NCBI GenBank assembly: GCA_034440575.1
Contig: JAOTOL010001374.1
Span: forward strand, 620,001 to 684,000
DNA: 64,000 bases
Reading direction: 5' to 3'
DNA from: Imbricaverruca yamaguchii
Taxonomy: Eukaryota; Arthropoda; Thecostraca; Neoverrucidae
Shown here: piece after piece, positions 21,932 through 33,330 of the stretch
Position numbering within the stretch: position 1 is the first letter of the stretch
Layout: the number at the start of each line of letters is the position of its first letter
Made by a program: the position numbers and the translations under genes
Notes under the pieces: model-generated
Database searches by the model: none
Told to the model about the DNA's origin: nothing
What the model saw: only the letters and a program-made list of their open reading frames with translations

Positions 21932-24538
21932 CTGCGGCACATACTGGCTGAGTATCTCACGCAAGCACGACGCCCTCACGCAGCCGCACGCCATGACATC
22001 GCGCACGAGATTTGCGCGGTTGACCCGTCCCAGGTGCAAATCGGCAGCAGGAGCGGTTCCACCCCGCTCCTGCTGCCGGGTGGAAGTAACCACTCCCGCC
22101 GCACATCGGCGGCGGGAGTGGTTCGACCCCGCCCCGGGTGCAAATCAGCGGCAGGAGCGGGCCAGCTACGCCACAGCACCTATGGTCTAGGCCCATCTCA
22201 GCTGTCAATACTTCAAGTCAGGTACAATCCAACGATTCTGATGTGTATTTTGGAGGAAGATGCAAACCGGTGAAATTGCAACATGCTAATGGAGGCAGTC
22301 CTAGCATAAGATGCTTGGCGTTGTTTGTTTATATAAGGTAGCTAGCTACGAAGAGTCGCTCGGCAACATATGACCACGACACATACAGTTTGTTGTGGCA
22401 TACGGTAGTCTTTGGCCGCGGGCAGCTCCCAGAATGGTCTGAGATGGAACAGAAAATATCGCGAGGATATTTTTATAAGTAACTAGGGTGGAACTGTGTG
22501 GAATGTTCATTATGCATCTTCTATCGATAACACTAATACTTGTTATTCATAGTGAGACATTGGCGTGAGGACACGTCACGAGTAGCTCGGAAGGAGCCAA
22601 ACAATTTAACGAAAGCAATGTAAGAAAAAGCTGCAAGAAACGTCAATTTTGAGGTAATTGTTGAAATTTCAGAACACTAAATTAAAAGAATATAAAATAA
22701 TGTTACATATCACTGCATAAAAGAAGGTGATTTTCTAAATATTTTATAAGACACGAAACTTATGTGTCTTCTGTTCGACCTCTAAGTATCAATATTAAAA
22801 CAAAAATATATACACTTGGGGTTTTTGTGTCCAGCCTGGATTTGTTGGGATGTTCGGATCAAAATTTTAAGCTTTGAAAGAAAATAAGTCCTGCCTACGC
22901 CGTGATAAAAACGAAAATTAATTTTCTTCCCATTTTTATATATCAGACGATTACGATACTAAAATAGACATGTGGTGCTTGCCTAACAAATATATAACAG
23001 TGTGATGAAAAAGTAATGTTTTTTGCAACATCAATTGATCCGATTGAGACCGTTTTCAGTACATGTCACTAGTTTATTTTCGGATGGTCTAAACACACAT
23101 TGTATATCATAGCAACAAGTATGTTGCAGAATGTACGTTTATCCCTTGTAATCTAAGGGCAGAAATTAAACAAAGGCTGGAAAAAATACTTCAAAGTTAG
23201 TTTTTGCCATAGCCACCTAATATCACATCAGTGTTTGAACCCAGTACACAATCTACCAAAACCAAATCGTGTTATTGGTGCCTGCTCTTCTCGTTACCAC
23301 TCCAGACTTCGTAAACTGCATTTGCTTTTCCGCACTACTTCCCCTAGAAAAAAGAAGGGATATTTCGTGAAACACGCACGCATGCGCACTATTCCGAGCT
23401 ACCGGGAGTATAATTCATTGTCGACGTCAGCAGCGATTACCAGTCCGGCGGCGACTGACCTTAGGCGCTTTCTTCTTGGCGGCACCGCCCGCCTTGGGCG
23501 GCCGTCCGCGGCCGCGCTTCACGGGCGCCGGCTCGCTGTCGCCGTCCTCGTCCTGCGGCTTGCGCTTCTCGGCAGGCTTGGCCGCCGCCTGCTGCCGGCC
23601 ACAGACCGATGAAGCGCACGCCCGTACATGCACACTCGCGCGCAGGCACACAAAAACCGCCACACATCCTCCTTACAATACATCCCATCAGCGGGCCATA
23701 CAGCACCGCCGACCCCTCATGTCGATTGTTCGCGAGCGGCCTCTGCAATCCGGCCGGCGGTGGGATTCGAATCAAATTCATTCCGATCACGAGTTGGACG
23801 GCCTGCCGACGGAACAGCCGCTAGCCCACTGGCGCATAGCACGGCACGGCCAATTTCGCGCGCTGTGGTGCCGCCACGGCGCCACCAGCTGTTACCCCCA
23901 TCACCCGCTCTGATTCTGTTGACGTGACGCGCACGGCATCGTCCGCAGCGAGCATCACACTGGCACTTCCACTGGCACACTGGATAATTCACTGTCAGGG
24001 AGCCAGCCCACGGATACGAGTTACGTTAGCTATTGGGGCGTAGAGGCACATGGACTACAGAGGTCACGCAGCGCCCGTCAACGAACACCAGGCATGATCA
24101 AATCCGATGGGACGAGAAAAAAACGAAAATCAAACTGATCATGGAAGCATATTGATTCGACCACGTGGTGTGTGTTGGTTACTGGTGTCTTGTTTATTGT
24201 TTATACTGGTCCTGTTCGTATTCATGTAGAATCGCTCACTGATAGCCATTCACCACGCACGATCTGCAGGCTTGTGTAAATTTGTGAATATTTTGCAGCT
24301 ACAATTAAACTAGCAATAACCTTAGAGACATTGTTCCTTTGGAATAATAGATCGATGAGGAGAAACATCGATGTCTATTGATGTTCTACTTTAGCACACA
24401 TTTTGCACTCTAGGCAGTACCCTTGCCAGAAGTGCCCCATAAGCATCATTACCGCACCTTGTCAGTCTTCGCTGGCCGTCCCCTCTTCTTCTTCTCAACA
24501 ACGTCGCCACCATCCTGGACAGCTGCATCCTCAGGCAT
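21857..24538 (-). CDS. HMGA-like AT-hook chromatin protein, complete, three exons
   Basis: Join, - strand, of 24538-24458, 23591-23460 and 21931-21857; 95 codons plus tag. All introns are phase 0 with good borders. Each exon contributes one AT-hook: KKKRGRPAKT in exon 1, KRGRGRPPKAG in exon 2, AGRGRGRPPKK in exon 3. Each RGRP core inserts into the minor groove of AT-rich DNA. The protein ends with KKADADESD, an acidic tail like that of HMGA proteins. Length, three hooks and tail match vertebrate HMGA1/2 (about 100-110 residues), which act as architectural chromatin factors. The ATG stands directly after an acceptor-like ggtttgcag at the start of exon 1, so the 5' leader is probably on an upstream exon not identified here. 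Alternatives: an insect D1-type protein or another multi-hook protein; the small size favours HMGA. Confidence 0.85.
21932..23459 (-). other. HMGA-like intron 2
   Basis: 1528 bp. The end nearest exon 3 is GC-rich with paired hairpins (22042-22123); the rest, from 22200, is AT-rich and without recognisable features. Confidence 0.6.
22042..22123. repeat. Two adjacent perfect 15-bp hairpins
   Basis: Hairpin 1: cggcagcaggagcgg (22042-22056) with its exact complement at 22064-22078, loop 7. Hairpin 2: aaccactcccgccgc (22088-22102) with its exact complement at 22109-22123, loop 6. A direct repeat, gcaaatc followed by the ggcaggagcgg type, flanks the pair near 22036 and 22139. Confidence 0.9.
23460..23591 (-). 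CDS. HMGA-like exon 2
   Basis: 44 codons; donor aag|gtcagt. The acceptor is a tandem cagcag (NAGNAG), so inclusion of one glutamine may vary. Hook KRGRGRPPKAGG, followed by AAKKKAPK. Confidence 0.85.
24458..24538 (-). CDS. HMGA-like exon 1
   Basis: 27 codons starting MPEDAAVQDGGD, an acidic lead, then the hook KKKRGRPAKTDK. Donor aag|gtgcgg. The stretch before the ATG ends in a pyrimidine tract and cag. Confidence 0.85.
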
Positions 24539-25904
24539 CTGCAAACCATGTTCCAAGAACATTATTAGGTGCTCTCCAAACCGTGCCAAACAATATGTTC
24601 TACATACGCCAGTCATACAAACACGGCAGGCCACGGGATCACACGCCAGTAGTCGGGTCTTTTGTGTACCAAAGTACATTGACCCACTGGCTACTATACT
24701 GTCAGCATCTCAGTACACTTGCAGAAAACATTCTCTATACAAATATATTCTGGTAAGATCACACTTCGCAATGTAATCACACACTGCCACTTGGCACTGC
24801 ATGTACAGGCATCGCAACATGTGGACAAGAGGCCAGCCTCCATTGTTGATGACCTTAACCATTAATTAACCTTATGGGAGAAAATGGCACTGGCCCCCTC
24901 CACATTTCATCAGTATTCCTGTTCTCCTCACTGCACCTACATAACTAGTTACTATGTGGCTGAGCAGGTCAATATATTCACATAACTCAAGACACTCAAA
25001 GTAACCTGACGACCCATTATTACACCTCCACCCAGTGAACCATGGCAGCTTGGTGGAGCACTTCACTCTTGTCTGCAAGCATATCATAGTATTTAGTAGT
25101 GTCGTAACCAGCCGCATCGCGCCTCTTGGTTAGCTCAGTGAACAACACACTGATCCAAAAAGTTTCCCCACTTTGACACAACAGGTCCAAATCCAGTGAG
25201 GCATGAGGATGCAAATAAATTAATTTATCCATGAACAGCTTGTGATAGGCAGTGGAAATATAATATAACCATATCCAGCTGATACCTTACCTGAAAATAG
25301 GTCCAACTTCCGATTTTGGTGACTAAATTCCTCAGTACTCAGATGCAATATAGATATGAAGGTTTTACCTCCTGCCTTGGTGCCTAAATTCGCAAATTTG
25401 GATGCATCGGGTAGATACCTAGGTCAACATGTTAGGTTCTTATTTGCCAAGAAATACCTTCTAACCTGACATTATTTTAAAAAATCTAGACAGCTTCCAA
25501 AAGATTATCACTTTCCAACAGATTATCCAAAAGATTATCATTTCCCAACCACCATTAGCAAAACTTTTGGTGCTTATATAGAAGGCCTGAGCGCAAATTG
25601 GATTGAAGCTTACCTAGCTACTTCTTCCTCTACAATTTCTCTGGAAAATCATATATAAGCTTCAGTGATATCATAGTATAATTTTCAGTAAGACGAGTAT
25701 CACGTCCAGTTTAACTCTATTATTCAAACAATGAGGTAAGGTTTGGTTAGATTCTCAGGTAAGGCTTTTCTATCAGATTGAAAATTGATTATACAAAATC
25801 CCTCCCCAAAAAAGGCTAAATTGTGCTTCAATTTAATTAGAAAATTTGGGACAAAAATGATGCGAAAACTTGTCACTGGAACATATTTTTCGTTTTTTTC
25901 TTAA
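24539..25904. other. Upstream of the HMGA-like gene; nothing firm
   Basis: The leader exon and promoter of the - strand gene should be here or further right, but I could not place them. The phrase aacagattatcc / aaaagattatca repeats near 25497-25545. Confidence 0.35.
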
Positions 25905-26312
25905 CCTGTTCCGTCTCGGGGGTCTTCGACCGACCCCACCATAGGTTTTTCGCGATAGTGGACGAACGGCGCGCGGCAGCACGCCCAAATTTGGCATACT
26001 TTTCCCACATCAATTTGGCACACCGTTTCAAAATTTTGAAGTCATGTCAAGGTCAAGTGAGGTCACCTCCAAAAAGTTCAACCAGTCATCACGCTTTAAC
26101 GGATATATATTTTCATGAAACTTTGAGTGTTTGCTTATCTTTAGGGGTGCAACAAAACATAGACGAGGAATTTTTCTTCTTTTTTTTCTTCTATTTTTGA
26201 CTACATAAATTTTGTATATTTGCGAACTGCACTTCAAATAGAAGATTCCGACTAAAGTTAGCATTTTTCATAAGGGCAAGTTGACTTCCAACGTTTCTCA
26301 GTCTGCTCTACT
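25905..26312 (+). repeat. RepB, 5' part, interrupted by the LTR element
   Basis: Matches the head of the RepB copy at 61790, up to the words cagtctgctctact. The sequence resumes at 30949 with ctactcattgg. The uninterrupted copies at 62220 and (antisense) 15865 read straight through this point. Confidence 0.85.
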
Positions 26313-26592
26313 GTAGTGAAATTGCATGTGAGGTGGCACTGGTACCAGCTCCAGGATGGCGGCAGATGAGTCATCCAGTGCGGCGACCTCGTGACCGGAA
26401 CGGGCAGGCCGGATACGTGGCGAGGTGGGGCGTGTGCGTGATGGATCAATCAGCGATCGGGGGTGTCGGAAACGCGTGAGCGGTGTCGAGTTGACTGGGA
26501 GGGTGTGGGCCGTGCGGGGGCCAGTCTGGTTACCGCAGATCGCTGAAAAAAACACGGTGCTGGCATCAAGGCTTTCTCTTCGTGAACTATTT
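26313..26592 (+). repeat. 5' LTR
   Basis: Clear alignment to 30681-30948 from attgcatgtgaggtggcact to cttcgtgaactat, with roughly one difference per eight to ten bases by eye, so the insertion is not recent. Confidence 0.85.
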
Positions 26593-26634
26593 CTTTTTAT
26601 TTCGTGAAGCTATTTCGACCTTTTTTGTGTTGCG

Positions 26635-27319
26635 ATGCCGGGGCCCGCCAGTGAGGACTCTGTTACGGCAGTGCGAGTGGCAGACGAGTCGCTGGCCGGT
26701 CAGAAGTTTGACCCGCGCCTGATCGACACCTTCGACGGAACCGGCGATGTCGAGGGCTGGTACACACAAGCGGTCCTGCTGTGCGAGTACCGGGGTGCAT
26801 CGCCTGCGGATGTGCTGCCGATGCGCCTGAAAGACGGCGCGTTGGCCATCTGGCAGCAGCTACCGCCTGCGGACCGCCGGTCGCTCGACCGGGTCCGGGA
26901 CGCGCTGTTCGTGGCGTTCGGGATGGACGTCTGCGAGGCGCACGCGGCGTTCACGACGCTCCGACTCCAGGACGAGAGCTTAGATGTGTTCCTGACGCCT
27001 CCGGCCTCCAGAAGTACGCCGCCATGTTCTGCGGCGTGTCGGACTAGCAAATGGCGGCCGCGCTCGCGAACGGGTTACCCGCGGCCGTTAGCGCTCTCGT
27101 GCTGGCGGGAGCCTGGCCAGGAGAAGCGGATCTGCTCAGCATGCTGTCACACGCACGCACGGCGTTGAAGGCGGAGAGGCGTCACGCGACCTAGGAGGCC
27201 GCGATCGTCGCTGCTACCGCCGCGTCGGCCGCGGTCGGTGCCGCCGCTGCACGTCTGACCCGGCCCTGCGGCGGCGCTGTTGGACTTGCGGCACCGTCGG
27301 TCATTTCGCGGTCGCCTGC
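26635..27319 (+). pseudogene. gag remnant with zinc knuckle
   Basis: The frame 26635-27168 gives a capsid-like stretch (FDGTGDVEGWYTQAVLLCEY, ALAIWQQLPPADR, LFVAFGMDV) typical of retrotransposon gag. After a frameshift, a CCHC knuckle C-W-T-C-x4-H-x4-C lies at 27278-27319. Confidence 0.8.
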
Positions 27320-27377
27320 CCGCGACGAGTGGGAAACTCCGCCGGGGCGCGCCAGCGCAAGCGCCGTCCCCGGAGGT

Positions 27378-27700
27378 GTGAGCGCGCTCCCGGTGGTGGA
27401 AATGTCTGTGGATGTGCTCATCTGCGTCGGGTGTTGCTCGACGTGGGAGCCGCGATCGATGCTGCTACGCGCCGTTAATGAGGGGACGCTGAGGTGCGTC
27501 GGCGTCACGCGTGTGGTGGTGGCCTACCAGGGCAAGCGGGTTACGCTCGGGGCTCTGGTGGTGCCGGACAGACCGCTGGGCGTGGACATGATTATGGGCA
27601 TGACCAGGGTGATGACGCTGGGAGGCGTCGTAGTGCGGGCCGCGTCAGACGTGGGGGTCTGCACGGCGGCAGCGGCGGCACGGAGCGTGCAGGTGGATGC
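27378..27700 (+). pseudogene. Aspartic protease remnant
   Basis: One frame reads RRVLLDVGAAIDAATRR at about 27425-27475, the retropepsin active-site strand with DVGA in place of the usual D(S/T)GA. The neighbouring frame reads DMIMGMTRVMTLGGVVV, like the second half of a retropepsin. Confidence 0.6.
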
Positions 27701-27969
27701 CGCGGTGGTCGGGGCGGCAGCACAGGATGTGCAGGTGGATGCCGCGGACTTCGTGGCGCGCTTTGATGCGCGGGCTGCGGCCTGGACGGTGGCCTGGAAG
27801 TGGGTGACGCGCGTCAGACCGGCGCGCCTGCGGAACCGGGCCGCGCAGTACGCGGTGCCGGCGGCAGCGCACGCGGCGTACGATGCCGAGCTCGACTTAT
27901 GGGTTGCCGAGGGCTGGCTGCAGCCATACAACGAGGTGGGCCAGCGCACGCCCCGAAACCCGTAAAGGG

Positions 27970-28440
27970 GGTTCAAAAACCAAAAAAAGGAAAAGGGCCC
28001 CCTTTTTGGTTGAACGGTCACGTCCTTGCGCACACCGCCGACGCGGACGTCTGTGCCGATCAGCTACGACGCTGGCGACGACACGGCGCCCGTGTCGCGG
28101 TCGTCGATCTGCGCAGGGCGTACCTGCAGCTCCGGCAGGACAGACGGCTGTGGCCGTATCAGACGGTCGAGGTTCGCGGACAGCGGTACTGTATAACACG
28201 GATCGGCTTCGGGCTTAACATCGCCCCGCTCGTGATGAAGGCCGTCGTGAAAGCTGTGCTGCTCCGCGACCGGGACGTGTCCCGCGGCATGTTGCCCTAC
28301 GTAGATGATCTGCTGGTGGACGAGAGCGTCGTCAGTGCAGACTACATAGTGGCGCATTTCGCGAGGTAAGGCCTGGCGTGCAAGCCATCGGAGCGAGCGG
28401 CTGCCGGGACGCGCCTTCTCGGGCTCCGCGTGAGCCCGAA
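27970..28440 (+). pseudogene. Reverse transcriptase remnant
   Basis: VVDLRRAYLQLR (first catalytic Asp), TRIGFGLNIAPLVMKAVVK, and YVDDLLVDESVV with the YVDD box near 28299-28310. The frame closes at 28369 and continues in another frame (LACKPSERAAAGTRLLGLRV). Confidence 0.85.
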
Positions 28441-28689
28441 TCAAGAGGGCGCGCTACAATGGCGGCCCCGCCGACGGTGCTCATTCGTCGGGCAGCGTTC
28501 GCCTGGTGCGGCCGACTGGTGTCGCATGTGCCCGTGGCCGGCTGGCTCCGGCCGGCGGCCGCGTGGCTCAAGCGACGCGCCAACGCCTTGTCGACCGGGT
28601 GGGACGACCCGATTAGTGACGAGGCGTTGCGCGGCCAGGTTGACCAGGTGGCGGCTCGGCTGAGCGAGGCTGACCCGGCCCACGGCCCC

Positions 28690-29150
28690 TGGTGTATGGA
28701 CGGAGACAAGTTGGTCGTCTGGACGAACGCCAGCTCGCTCGCGGCGGGCGTAGTGGTGGCCAACGCGGACGGAGGCGTCGTGGAAGACTAGAGTTGGCTG
28801 AGACCGGAGTCGCAGGCCGCTATGCACATAAATATGGCGGAGCTCGACGCGGCGATTAGCGGCATCAATCTTGCTGTGGCATGGGGGTCAGTACCGTCGA
28901 TCTCCGCACTGACTCTGCCACCGTGCACAAATGGATTGATGACGCGCTGAGTGGCCGCTCGCGCTTGCACACTAAGGCACACGGGGAGATGTTAATTCGC
29001 AGACTGATCGACGTTATCCGGCAGCTGATAGCGGATTTCCAGCTGTCCATGACGATCGGTCTTGTGCGGTCCGCCGACAACCCGGCGGACATCCTCACCC
29101 GTGTGCCGAAAGAGTGGCTGCGCGACCCGGCCTCGACCGACGAGGATGGC
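28690..29150 (+). pseudogene. RNase H remnant
   Basis: VVWTNASSLAAGVVV holds Asn where the first catalytic Asp is expected. After a stop and frameshift come HINMAELDA, then DSATVHKWIDDAL and SADNPADILTRVPKEWL. Catalytic loss and frame breaks both indicate decay. Confidence 0.75.
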
Positions 29151-29199
29151 GACGATGCGCCGGCCGTGGGGGCCGCCATCGGCCCACGGCCCGACGCGA

Positions 29200-29713
29200 A
29201 GCCCGAGTGGATCAGGGCGGTTCACGAGGGCTGCGGACATCAAGAGGTACAGCGTACTCTGTGGCACGCGCGGCGGCTGTGCCGTGAAACGCGGGTGTCG
29301 CGGCCAGCGGTACGAACGGTGGTTCGAGCCTGCAACGTGTGCGAATCGATTGACCCGACGCCGGTCCGATGGGACCATGGGCACCTGAGCGTGCCGGACT
29401 GTTGGCGGTGCCTGGCCATCGACGTGGTACACTACCGGGAAGTGGCGTAGCTGTCGGTGATCGACTGTGGACCGTCACGTTTCGGGTTGTAGCGCAAGTT
29501 GCGTAACATGACAGCGGGCGAGATTGCGGGGCATCTCCATACGATGTTTTTGGAGCGCGGCGCGCCCGATGAAATATTGTTGGATAATGCTACCGCGTTT
29601 CATAGACGGAGCATGGCAGCACTCGCGGAGCAGTGGGGGCTGAGGCTGCGATTCCAGGCGGTGTATGAGGCGGGCGGGAACGGCATCGTCGAGCGCCACC
29701 ACCGGACGGTGAA
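29200..29713 (+). pseudogene. Integrase remnant, part 1
   Basis: An HHCC zinc domain (AVHEGCGH ... CNVC), then VIDCGPSRFG (first Asp), DEILLDNATAF (second Asp) and GGNGIVERHHRTV (Glu), in two frames. The reading is then interrupted by a SINE at 29714. Confidence 0.85.
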
Positions 29714-29877
29714 TTGGATTGGATTGGACTGTGGCTTTACGACGCACTCAGCAGCGAGGCCATATGGCGTCGCCTGCCTCTCACCCTGGCAGGAAAGGGC
29801 GGGCATCCCGGGGAATTGAAACCCGTACCTCTGGCTTGCCAGACGCTCAGCTTAACCACAGAGATACCGACGCCCCG
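29714..29877 (-). mobile_element. SINE-2 inserted in the integrase, antisense
   Basis: 164 bp flanked by a 12-bp target duplication ccggacggtgaa (29702-29713, 29878-29889). Read on the - strand it has a tRNA-like head (tggttaagctgagcgtctgg), a B-box-like gggtttcaattcccc, a body with ccatatggcctcgctgctga, and a (ccaat)n tail. A relative is at 61497. Confidence 0.88.
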
Positions 29878-29889
29878 CCGGACGGTGAA

Positions 29890-30642
29890 GGTGATGCCAG
29901 CTCAACAGGCCTGCTCCATCGCGGAGACGGTGCACCGTTACAACACGACACCATTGGACGGCGCGGACGCCGCCGCCGCCCCGCCGCTCGCCTGTACGCA
30001 TATGCGGGTCGTGAGCTGCCGAGTAACACCACCGTCCGGCCCGACGCGATGCGTACCGAGCTGGTCGACGCCCCGCTCCAGCGTGGATATCTGGTGTGGC
30101 TGCGACGGCGCGGCGCGCCCACGCGTTGCACGGAACGGTCGCGCGAGGGCATCGTGACGCGGCTGCTGCCGGCCCCCCTGACCGAGGTGGATGGACGCCC
30201 CTGGCACGTCCGCTGTGTGCGGCGGCGGGTGGACGACGGTGTTCGCGCCGCGGCGGAGGATGCCGGGGACGATGACGACAGTGACGACGACTACGGCCCC
30301 ACGGAGTGGGACAGGCCCCTGCCCCGTCCGCCGCCGCCCCGGCCGGCTGTCCGCGCAGTGATGTGGCCCGGCGGCCCACAAGGAGTGGGCCGCCGGGCTG
30401 GCCCGACGGGCGACGTCCCGCCTCCGCGAGCGGAGCGACCGGCCCAGGTGCGCCCGCTTTACGCCCCCGCCGACGAACCGGCCGACGACTCGTTGGACGA
30501 CCTGGACCTGACGGTGACGCGGAGGCGGACCGCGCGACGCGACGTATGCGCCGGACGAAACGCTGGACATATATTTGGACGGGTGGCGGGCTGCGCCCCG
30601 CCGGAGCGCACGACTGCGTGGTACGGATGGCGTGTCCAGTGA
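29890..30642 (+). pseudogene. Integrase C-terminal part and acidic tail
   Basis: Resumes after the SINE with AETVHRYNTTPLDGADAAAAP (the YN motif common after integrase cores). It then runs as a long frame with DAPLQRGYLVWLRRRG, a chromodomain/SH3-like end, and an Asp-rich, Pro-rich tail. Confidence 0.6.
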
Positions 30643-30672
30643 TGTGGGTGAATGATGTTTGAGATCATGGTG

Positions 30673-30948
30673 GGGGGGAGATTGCATGTGAGGTGGCACT
30701 GGTACTAGCCCCAGGATGCCGGGAGATGAGTCATCCAGTGCGGCGACCTAGTGACCTGGACGGGCCGGCCGGATACGTGGCGTGGTGGGGCGTGTACGAG
30801 ATAGACCAATCAGCGATCGGGGGTGTCGGAAACGCGGGAGCGGTGTCGAGTTGACCTGGGAGGGTGTGGGCTGTGCGTGGGCCAGTCTGGTTACCGCCAA
30901 TCGCTGAGGAATACACTGGCATCAAAGTTTTCTCTTCGTGAACTATAT
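30673..30948 (+). repeat. 3' LTR
   Basis: Begins after the polypurine tract; the first eight bases differ from the 5' LTR, the rest aligns. It ends aactatat before the ctact duplication. Confidence 0.8.
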
Positions 30949-31345
30949 CTACTCATTGGAAAGGAAAATTAAAGAAAACCTTCATTCGAAATTTTGAAAT
31001 TGAAAAATAAGCTTTTTTGTGGGGGGGGGGGTGGAAAAAAATTATGGCCTTGGTCGATTTCGCTGTCCTTTTCTCATTCCAACTATTTTTTCTCACATAT
31101 TCACATAATGAACTCCCCGGAGCCCCCAAAAAATGTAAGTCGTGAAAAACTAGTCCCCTGGTGACGTCTCTTTTGTGGGGGAAATCGTCCTGGGTGGTGG
31201 ACCCGGGCCCTACTCGTCGAGCGCCTTCCGATGACAACTCTTTTGTTTTCGTGCGACGCTTAGTTTAGATTTTAGAGGGGGTTACCATCCGCCCCCGAGA
31301 CAGGGTGTGGGGATGTGACCGGGGAAACGGCGCGGGTCAACAAAG
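30949..31345 (+). repeat. RepB, 3' part
   Basis: Continues RepB after the LTR element: tggtcgatttcgctgt, ctactcgtcgagcgcctt, ttagattttagaggggg and gtgtggggatgtgaccg all recur in order at 62390-62755. Confidence 0.85.
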
Positions 31346-31864
31346 CACCTGGAGGGGGGGCGACATCCGTGCACCCCTGCTGTTTTTCGTGCATAACTCC
31401 AGATTTTACCGATCGATGCACGCCATTTTTGGGGTACCTGCTTAAAAATGACCGGCGCGTTGTTCAAAGCAGGAAAAACGTAAATCGGCCGACTTTGTTT
31501 TTTGGGTTAGGTCGCGAAAGTCAGAACAATTTTCAGCGCTGGACCAAATATATTGGCACTGATGCACTTCATGTACATTGGCAAAAGGGAAGTATTCTTA
31601 ACAACACTAGCAACTTGTTTGATGTTATGCTATATAGCTTCAAAATCATGTTAGGTCACCAAGGTCAAGTCAGGTGAAGTTCATGACAGAACCAAACTTG
31701 AACCAAACTTGGTCAACTGGAATGTTGTCATACATGCAAATGACTGCCATGTGATTGATGTCACTTCGAATGCTACTCCGGTAACTGGAGTAACTGGGTA
31801 ACTGGGTAACTACTCCGGTACGCGGTTCCGGTAACTGGAGCAGGTAATGACCTGATAAACCAGT
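31346..31864. other. No gene seen
   Basis: A RepA-like tail with ggtcaccaaggtcaagtcagg near 31655. A short tandem run of ggtaactgg and actccggta lies at 31775-31845. Confidence 0.4.
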
Positions 31865-32425
31865 ATTAAAACATTGATTTCTTGTTAGGTGTGAGATGTT
31901 GAACCGAGTACAGCAGGATTTCAAAATCACCATGGAAATATTGCCATTAAAAACTTTGTAAGCCATAAAAACCCAGTAGTTTCGAGACAATAATGAACAT
32001 AACATTGTTTCCACTTTGCATGTTTTGAAAGGTACCTAATTTGGTGACACCGATAATCATCCTTAAAACTGGAATTGTACCTGTGATGAAAACTGGCGTT
32101 GTACCTGTGCTGAAAACTGGCATTGTATCTGTGCTGAAAACTGGCATTGTACCTGTGCTGAAAACTGGCATTGTATAACATAGCACATCATAGGTAATCC
32201 CTTCATCTGGAATTGTGCTTTGGGATGTTTGCTGCCATGATCTCGGATCTGTTATGGTGAGTATAAGCATGCTACTTGTAAATGGGATACAGATAGAAAC
32301 AGGAATGAAGACTTCACAGCATGCACCAAAAGGCAAGATGTCAATGCTCCTTTGGAAGGTATATCAATGCAGTGTTCAGTAGGTGGTATCATCCACCCTA
32401 TTTTGATAATAATTTATAACTGTGA
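31865..32425 (+). repeat. RepC copy 2, with a 24-bp tandem array inside
   Basis: Starts cttgttaggtgtgagatgtt and ends catccaccctattttgataa. Inside, 32068-32180 holds about five copies of a 24-bp unit (acctgtgctgaaaactggca ttgt), absent from copy 1. Confidence 0.75.
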
Positions 32426-33330
32426 TAAAGTGCTGCTATATAGGTGACCTGAGGTCAAATACTGCATCTAGCATTTGTATTGGATCATTAGTAATGTCCA
32501 AAACATTATTGATGCCCACTGATGTTACATTTTACTATTTACAAAGGTATACTTTACATTTTTTGGTTACATCATTCATAAGCATTGCATTGGAAAAAGA
32601 AATCTGATAATTCAAAATGTACCCTAAGTGCAAATTTATAACCTCCTTTTCTGCCTTCCTGAATTTACAATTCCCATTTCCTGCACACTTTTCCTATATA
32701 GTGCTGTGAAATGGGAATACCATGCATCTGCAGTGTCAAACATCTTTGTTGGTGTTTTAGTGTTACTTGAGCAAATCCGATTTTCCTCTCTTAGTGAATT
32801 GATATAAGCATTATTATTCCTTTTTAATCAAAGAAATGAACACAAAATTTATTAAAATCACATGAAGCATTGTTGGAATGCTTTGTTACCCAAAAAATTG
32901 GACAAGAGGCTTCTTATAGGTAGTAATATTTGCCAGAAACCACTTTTTAGGTAGGCAAGTGATGAGCTCAACCTACACCTCAATAATTTTTAGATTCTCA
33001 ATATAGCTTTATAGCAATAACAGCATTTACAAATAGTTTTCCTGGTATCATTACAGTTTAAGGCAACCACAAGAAAAGCTTTATACACATTTTACATCCA
33101 TGGAACATACAAATGGGTTAGGTTTGGTTTAGTTAGGTTATGTTAGGAAAATTAGTACATCAGGCAACTTAAAAGACAAAGACACCAACAAAGATAACAG
33201 AATACAAACACTAATTTGAATAGGCACAACCATTGAAGGGATACCCAATGTGGATTTGAATCAGATCTTGCTTAACTAACCTATTGGAGATTATGGAGAA
33301 TAAACTACAGAAGTAGACAATCCAAACAGG
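32426..33330. other. AT-rich, no gene seen
   Basis: Includes a TTAGG-like run gggttaggtttggtttagtt near 33116. Confidence 0.4.

Larger units (their letters stand above)
26313..30948 (+). mobile_element. Degenerate LTR retrotransposon
   Basis: Terminal repeats of about 280 bp flank gag, protease, reverse transcriptase, RNase H and integrase remnants in that order, which is the Ty3/Gypsy-type order. A 5-bp target duplication ctact (26308-26312, 30949-30953) and the empty-site sequence seen in other RepB copies fix the borders. A G-rich polypurine tract (ggtgggggggag) precedes the 3' LTR. Every coding domain is broken by frameshifts or stops, so it cannot move by itself. The YVDD/GIVERHHRTV wording is that of a broad invertebrate family; the clade is uncertain. 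Confidence 0.88.

Noticed and set aside
27800..28369. Continuous intact pol gene
   Set aside because: Frames change between protease, RT, RNase H and integrase, with stops and a SINE insertion.
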